Below are positions 60,250 through 64,000 of a DNA stretch of 64,000 nucleotides, piece after piece (the first letter of the stretch is position 1; the number at the start of each line of letters is the position of its first letter). Source of the stretch: Fibrobacter sp. UWB13 (GTDB taxonomy: Bacteria > Fibrobacterota > Fibrobacteria > Fibrobacterales > Fibrobacteraceae). The stretch covers positions 1 to 64,000 of the forward strand of contig NZ_FXAX01000004.1 of the NCBI RefSeq assembly GCF_900177805.1, read 5' to 3'. A program made the translations under genes and the position numbers. The notes under the pieces are model-generated. The model made no database searches. It worked only from the letters and a program-made list of their open reading frames with translations, and was not told the DNA's origin.

Positions 60250-60606
60250 ATGCAATTACCTAAGTACAAAAAGAAGAAACGCATCAAGCTCAAAGTCTGC
60301 CAGGAACCCGGCTGCGGCCGTGAATTCTGGGGTCACCCGATCGCGAAGTACTGCGAACTGCACCGCGACATCAAGCAGCGCCAAAAGCAAAAGAAGGATA
60401 TCGAGAACATCGAATCCAAGAACATCATTTTCCGCCACAACTACACGGAAGCCATGGACTTGGAATTCAAGTGCTGCCTCGAAGGCTGCAACAACACGTT
60501 CACGATCCGCATGTTCCCGAAGCAGTACGTGTACCCGCGCTTCTGCATGGAACACAGAAACGACTTCAAGCGTGCAAATTTCCTCCGAATCATGCAGAAA
60601 AAGTAG
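60250..60606 (+). CDS. small basic protein with two CCCH zinc-knuckle-like motifs
   Basis: A 118-residue, Lys/Arg-rich protein. Two similar motifs follow each other: CQEPGCGREFWGHPIAKYCE with LH, and CLEGCNNTFTIRMFPKQY with VYPRFCMEH. Each has the form C-x4-C-x12 to 18-C-x2-H, as in small zinc-binding domains. The basic KKKKRIKLK start may bind nucleic acid. I start at ATG 60250 because GAGG precedes it and the promoter fits. It is monocistronic with its own terminator. It is not a family I can name; an RNA- or DNA-binding regulator is a reasonable guess. Confidence 0.72.
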   Translation: MQLPKYKKKKRIKLKVCQEPGCGREFWGHPIAKYCELHRDIKQRQKQKKDIENIESKNIIFRHNYTEAMDLEFKCCLEGCNNTFTIRMFPKQYVYPRFCMEHRNDFKRANFLRIMQKK

Positions 60607-60647
60607 TCGCCACGCACTAAAAACAAATTTTTTAGAAAAAAGTTGTT

Positions 60648-60678
60648 GCCATCCCTTGAAATTTGGGATGGCTTTTTT
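60648..60678 (+). terminator. terminator after the zinc-knuckle gene
   Basis: Perfect 8-bp arms GCCATCCC and GGGATGGC (60648-60672) with a 9-nt loop, followed by TTTTTT. Confidence 0.92.
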
Positions 60679-60697
60679 ATATTTGGTCTCGCTACAT

Positions 60698-60772
60698 GGT
60701 GGATGTAGCTCAATTGGTTAGAGTCCCAGATTGTGATTCTGGATGTTGCCGGTTCGAGTCCGGTCATCCACC
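60698..60772 (+). tRNA. tRNA-His (anticodon GTG)
   Basis: The cloverleaf folds: acceptor stem starting at G-1/G1 (60698-60705) pairs with 60765-60772, the D arm begins AGCTC, the anticodon stem CCAGA/TCTGG encloses TTGTGAT with GTG at 60733-60735, and the T arm includes GGTTCGAGTCC. The extra G-1 with C73 is the identity feature of tRNA-His. CCA is not encoded. A short terminator follows. Confidence 0.97.
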
Positions 60773-60779
60773 CGAAAAA

Positions 60780-60805
60780 GACCTTGCGAAAGCAAGGTCT
60801 TTTTT
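60780..60805 (+). terminator. terminator after tRNA-His
   Basis: Arms GACCTTGC and GCAAGGTC (60780-60799) with a GAAA loop followed by TTTTTT. It lies right after the tRNA. Confidence 0.93.
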
Positions 60806-60858
60806 CATTTCACGCGCATATTTCGCGAGCTTTCGGGCATCCCGCACCCGCAGCAGCG

Positions 60859-62763
60859 TCAACCGCCCACGAACTTGAGCGCGAGCATGGTAATGTCATC
60901 GAACTGCGGGGCGTCGCCCACAAATTCATCAATCCTGGACTTCACGAACGGGCAAATTTCGGCAGGTTCCAGGTCGCCCGCATCACGGAGCGTCTGCAAG
61001 AGCCGCTCGTCGCCAAACAGATTCTCGTTCGCATCCGTCGCCTCGGTCACGCCATCCGTGTACAAGAAAATCGTATCGCCCGGATTCAGCTTGAGCGTCT
61101 GGCGCTTGTAACGGGTCCCTTCCATCGCGGCAATCACAAGCCCGGGCTTGCTCTTAGCAAACTCGACCGTACCGTCTGCACGGCGGATCGCCGGCGGGTT
61201 ATGCCCCGCACATGCAAATTCAACTTCGCCAGTTCGCAAATCAAGAACTCCCATCCAGACCGTGACGAACATGTTGAGGTAATTGCGGAACGCCAAGCGG
61301 TCATTCACAACGTTGAACGTATCCACCACCGAAGTACCCGCGAGCAAAACACTCTTGAGCATCGAGCGCGCCGACATCATGAGGAGTGCCGCCGGAACGC
61401 CCTTGCCCGACACGTCCGCAATCAAGAAGGCAAGCCTGTCTTTATCGACCTTGCAGAAGTCATAGAAGTCGCCACCCACCGCCTTTGCAGGCAAAATAAA
61501 CGGAGAAAGCAAATGGCGGGCATCCTTCACGCCCTCGTCATCATCGCTACGCGCAAGCAACCCGAGCTGGATTTTGCGAGCCATTTCCAGTTCGCTCGCC
61601 ACGCGTTCGGCACCCTTCTGCTTTTCAATATTTTCCTTGAGCGAATCACGCATGCGACCAAACGCATCGGCGAACTCCGCAATTTCGTCCTTGCCTTCAA
61701 CTGGCGGAATCTCCACGTCAAAGTCACCCTGGCCCAAACGTTTCGCTACCCCTGCAAGCGCCTTGAGCGGTCGCGTCACGCGGCTCGAAATCACGAGCAC
61801 CAACACAATCATCAAGATATAGCTTGCCAAGCCAAGGATGCCAAGCACCGACGCCATCTTACGTTGTTTTGCAAAGAATTCATCCGCAGGCCACACGACG
61901 CCGAAAATCCAGCCGTCCACCTTCATGTGCGAAAAATAGATGCACGCCTTTTCGCCACTAAACGTCTTGCCGAGCAAAAGTCCGCTGCGCAAATCGCGGA
62001 CCGCACTCTCAAAAGCAGACAAGCCCGCCTCATGACCCTTCGCCAGCGAATGGAGCGATTCCTTGAAAACCCATTCATCGCGCGGATGCGCCACAAACCT
62101 ACTTTCCGCAGAAAGGATAAACGCATATCCCGAGTTTTCAATATTTATCGAGGAGACCGCATCGCGCAAGAACGAGACAAAAATATCAAGCCCGACAACG
62201 CCCTTGAATTTCTTAGAACCGTCGGGAAGAGTCTGGTAAAAAGGCATCGCATAAAGCGCCACCGGCTGGTCCGCATAGACGCCAATAAACGGTTCGTACC
62301 ACTGGCCCTTGCCCGTTTCGATGGACTGTTTGTACCAAGGCATTTCACGGTAGTCCTTCACCTCCATGAGCTTGCCCTCGAGACCGTGACCCGTGATGCG
62401 CATGAACTCGCGACCGTTCCGTTCGGGCTCGTAGGCGATAAACAGCGCAGATGCAATCGGATTTTTCTCATGGGTGCGAACGTATTCTGCCGGTAAAAAC
62501 TCCTCGATATCCTTCTTGCTCAAGTCGCCACGTTCGAGCATCGCCACAATGTTTTTTACAACCGCGGCGTTATCTTCAAAGATATTGTCGATGGAAGACA
62601 CGTGCTTTTCACTGATTTCCTGACCACGTGCCATGATGAGTTCCGACATCCTCGAGCTGACCTGCTGCTGAAGCATAAAAATCATCGCGACAAAGATCAC
62701 CGTGATGCCGAGCAATATCAAAACAGTCTGTTTAAACGCAAGACTGTGAAAATTCAATTTCAT
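60859..62763 (-). CDS. membrane PP2C/SpoIIE-type phosphatase with Cache and HAMP domains
   Basis: A 634-residue signalling protein. A membrane helix (about 13-33) leads to a dCache-like periplasmic sensor (about 40-300: EKNPIASALFIAYEPERNG, SAESRFVAHP). Then come a second helix (about 315-338), a HAMP domain (SSRVTRPLKALAGVAKRLG), a linker coil and the SpoIIE/RsbU phosphatase domain (about 420-630) with AVGGDFYDF, LIADVSGKGVPAAL, AGHNPPAI and the terminal FDDITML acidic triad. Such proteins dephosphorylate an anti-sigma antagonist. No RsbW/RsbV partner is near. ATG 62763 has GAGGGG; the in-frame start at 62829 is upstream of it. The gene ends beyond the tRNA terminator. Confidence 0.9.
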   Translation of the reverse strand: MKLNFHSLAFKQTVLILLGITVIFVAMIFMLQQQVSSRMSELIMARGQEISEKHVSSIDNIFEDNAAVVKNIVAMLERGDLSKKDIEEFLPAEYVRTHEKNPIASALFIAYEPERNGREFMRITGHGLEGKLMEVKDYREMPWYKQSIETGKGQWYEPFIGVYADQPVALYAMPFYQTLPDGSKKFKGVVGLDIFVSFLRDAVSSINIENSGYAFILSAESRFVAHPRDEWVFKESLHSLAKGHEAGLSAFESAVRDLRSGLLLGKTFSGEKACIYFSHMKVDGWIFGVVWPADEFFAKQRKMASVLGILGLASYILMIVLVLVISSRVTRPLKALAGVAKRLGQGDFDVEIPPVEGKDEIAEFADAFGRMRDSLKENIEKQKGAERVASELEMARKIQLGLLARSDDDEGVKDARHLLSPFILPAKAVGGDFYDFCKVDKDRLAFLIADVSGKGVPAALLMMSARSMLKSVLLAGTSVVDTFNVVNDRLAFRNYLNMFVTVWMGVLDLRTGEVEFACAGHNPPAIRRADGTVEFAKSKPGLVIAAMEGTRYKRQTLKLNPGDTIFLYTDGVTEATDANENLFGDERLLQTLRDAGDLEPAEICPFVKSRIDEFVGDAPQFDDITMLALKFVGG

Positions 62764-62870
62764 CAAAACCCCTCGAATACCCCAATGAGAACCTTTAAGC
62801 AAACATATATTTTTTGAGGGGAATATCAACCCATGATTTTAAACCATGGGAGCTATATCACACAAAAAGC

Positions 62871-62893
62871 AAAAACCGGCCACAAGGACCGGT
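62871..62893 (-). terminator. terminator of the 58-residue protein gene
   Basis: Minus-strand arms ACCGG and CCGGT (62875-62893) followed by TTTT, 29 bp beyond the stop of the small gene. The stretch 62764-62870 contains only the AT-rich upstream region of the phosphatase gene. Confidence 0.75.
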
Positions 62894-62921
62894 ATTCATA
62901 TTCACGAAAACGAGTTAGCAT

Positions 62922-63098
62922 TTATGCTTTCGCCAACTCCATATCCTTCTTGATTTCACGAACAAGATACAAAGGGATATCCGTCACTTCAGCGACTTCT
63001 TCAGGAGACATATTTCTAGCAAGCATTTTCCTTGCAATTTGCTCCTGCTTGGAAAACACTGCCATAGACTTATCAAAATCGCTCATATCTACAGTCAT
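62922..63098 (-). CDS. 58-residue protein resembling the C-terminal tail of Rpn/PD-(D/E)XK proteins
   Basis: A 58-residue protein: MTVDMSDFDKSMAVF, then QEQIARKMLARNMSPEEVAE and TDIPLYLVREIKKDM. The second part is very like the C-terminal helices that follow the nuclease domain of Rpn/PD-(D/E)XK transposase-related proteins, but the nuclease domain is missing. GAGG lies 6 nt before ATG 63098. It has its own terminator, so it may be a functional relic or a small helix-turn-helix protein. A short in-frame extension upstream lacks a ribosome site. Confidence 0.65.
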   Translation of the reverse strand: MTVDMSDFDKSMAVFSKQEQIARKMLARNMSPEEVAEVTDIPLYLVREIKKDMELAKA

Positions 63099-63150
63099 AA
63101 GATACCTCGAACTAAAATTACTCAATTTGACCTCACTTTGCAATATCTTG

Positions 63151-63186
63151 AAAAAAAGACCCGCAGGTTATTTAACCCACGGGTCT
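63151..63186 (-). terminator. terminator of the truncated surface protein gene
   Basis: Minus-strand arms AGACCCG and CGGGTCT (63157-63186), with an inner GGTT/AACC pair, are followed by TTTTTTT (forward A run 63151-63157). It lies 28 bp after the stop. Confidence 0.92.
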
Positions 63187-63214
63187 ATTGAATCGTCAAT
63201 CAAAAATTAGCGAA

Positions 63215-64000
63215 CTATTTTTTCAGGAGCATCACTTTTTCGGTCGCCTTGCCGTTCACTTGCAGCACGCCGATATAACGACCACGAGACAGGTTTTCGA
63301 CGGAGCGAGTTTCAAAATGCGTACCGGCAGAACGTTGTCCAAGATCAAGCAATTTCACCACTCGACCTTGCATGTCGATGAGCGAGAATTTCACCGCAGC
63401 AGCCGCAGGGATTTCAAAACGCACGGCGATGTCACCGCCTTGGAACACAGCACCGAGGGAATGCATCACCACGACATTGCGAACGCGAGCACCCGTTGTT
63501 TTTTCAATATCGATTTCTACCTTGGCAATTCTGCTCCAGAGCGTATCGGAATCGAAAAGCACACCCACTCGGTAAGAGACGATATACGTTCCGTAAGGAG
63601 CTTTTTCGTTTTCCAGAGAATCGAGCAAGACCTCACTTGCAGAATCCAGCTTAAGCACCTTTTTCGCCGCAGAATCCATCACGAAGGCGTTTTTAAGCAG
63701 TTCGGCGCGGATATTCTCCGCAAGAGGCTTTTCGCTATAGAAAAGTTCCCCATTTGAAACAACCGGCGGATTCAGCATGTTACGAAGCAGCGGGTAGCTC
63801 ACGCCCTCGGTGATGTACCAAACCGAGTCAAAGTTGAATGCTGCGAAAGACTTCTGCATTTTCATCTGTGCATCGGACAAACCCTTTCCTGTCATCAGCG
63901 AATCGCTGCAGGCTTCGGCTAAATAGTAATACTCATCCGAGGGATTCGTTCTTTTAGGCAAGCCATTGCAGAAATGGATTCCGTCTTTATACGCGCTTCC
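63215..64000 (-). CDS. secreted GLUG-like repeat protein with T9SS tail (partial, 5' end missing)
   Basis: The open frame runs past the right edge. The visible part begins GSAYKDGIHFCNGLPKRTNP and then has NFDSVWYITEGVSYPLLRNM, the pattern of GLUG/IgA-protease-like surface repeats. The C-terminal 75 residues (VKFSLIDMQGRVVKLLDLGQ, then NLSRGRYIGVLQVNGKATEK) form a T9SS type A sorting domain. It should be exported and anchored to the outer surface. The start lies outside the window; the visible part is 261 codons. Confidence 0.75.
   Translation of the reverse strand, partial: GSAYKDGIHFCNGLPKRTNPSDEYYYLAEACSDSLMTGKGLSDAQMKMQKSFAAFNFDSVWYITEGVSYPLLRNMLNPPVVSNGELFYSEKPLAENIRAELLKNAFVMDSAAKKVLKLDSASEVLLDSLENEKAPYGTYIVSYRVGVLFDSDTLWSRIAKVEIDIEKTTGARVRNVVVMHSLGAVFQGGDIAVRFEIPAAAAVKFSLIDMQGRVVKLLDLGQRSAGTHFETRSVENLSRGRYIGVLQVNGKATEKVMLLKK

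Noticed and set aside
60733-62496. 587-codon plus-strand frame opposite the phosphatase gene
   Set aside because: The frame starts inside tRNA-His and shows no domain; the minus strand has a clear Cache-HAMP-SpoIIE protein.

Overview
The window looks like chromosome from a Fibrobacter-type bacterium (phylum Fibrobacterota): a diderm with many lipoproteins and plant-polysaccharide enzymes. The evidence is by family recognition only: a TIGR02147/DUF4423 regulator paired with a surface lipoprotein, a GH5 endoglucanase module, a CE2-type acetyl esterase, C-terminal tails of type IX secretion (T9SS) type, and a GLUG-like repeat protein. The left edge holds the 5' end of a 16S rRNA gene on the minus strand, with its leader and promoter. 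Almost all genes are on the minus strand in tight operons with 1-4 bp stop/start overlaps. No phage, insertion sequence or CRISPR array was seen.

Layout. 0.6-5.2 kb: a GGDEF protein and a 1044-residue fusion of a GH5 endoglucanase with a cellulose-synthase-type GT2 enzyme. 5.3-7.8 kb: a lipoprotein and a BatC-like TPR pair. 7.9-13.6 kb: envelope glycan genes (two GT-C glycosyltransferases, one carrying an NPCBM domain, and two divergent acyltransferases). 13.6-16.7 kb: an M18 aminopeptidase carrying an in-frame piece of a dispersed repeat, then an MCE lipid-transport protein and a partner. 16.7-22.5 kb: isoprenoid and housekeeping operon (ispA, dxs, SpoU methyltransferase, pyrF, unknown). 22.7-28.1 kb: lipoprotein/DUF4423 pair, a diguanylate cyclase whose sensor looks carbohydrate-binding, and the CE2 esterase.

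28.2-31.4 kb is the most unusual stretch: an AT-rich operon of four secreted proteins, namely a caspase/gingipain-like (clan CD type) putative cysteine peptidase, a protein with a propeptide-like segment, a lipoprotein, and a PDZ protein with a T9SS-like tail, with its own promoter and terminator. 31.6-40.7 kb: XPB-C-like protein, exonuclease-DinG helicase, Ig-like lipoprotein, lepB, LytTR regulator and NlpE-like lipoprotein. 40.7-45.0 kb: formylglycine-enzyme-like lipoprotein and a giant M6-like protein whose metal site is lost. 45.2-50.7 kb: purA operon with Crp-type regulator, PASTA, TPR and LolA/B-like proteins. 50.9-56.5 kb: aroA operon with a membrane-anchored solute-binding protein and a fused S13 peptidase-DUF1460 cell-wall enzyme. 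56.5-64 kb: acyl-ACP thioesterase, FMN-dependent oxygenase-like protein, ComEC-like hydrolase, zinc-knuckle protein, tRNA-His, SpoIIE-type phosphatase, a minigene resembling an Rpn tail, and a truncated surface protein.

How they fit: much of the window builds, remodels or senses the cell surface and external polysaccharide (glycan synthesis, wall hydrolases, lipoproteins, T9SS cargo), with c-di-GMP and phosphatase signalling interleaved. Several promoters place a TATCTT -10 box 6-7 nt before the ATG, suggesting leaderless mRNAs. All identifications are from reading the sequence; no search was run.
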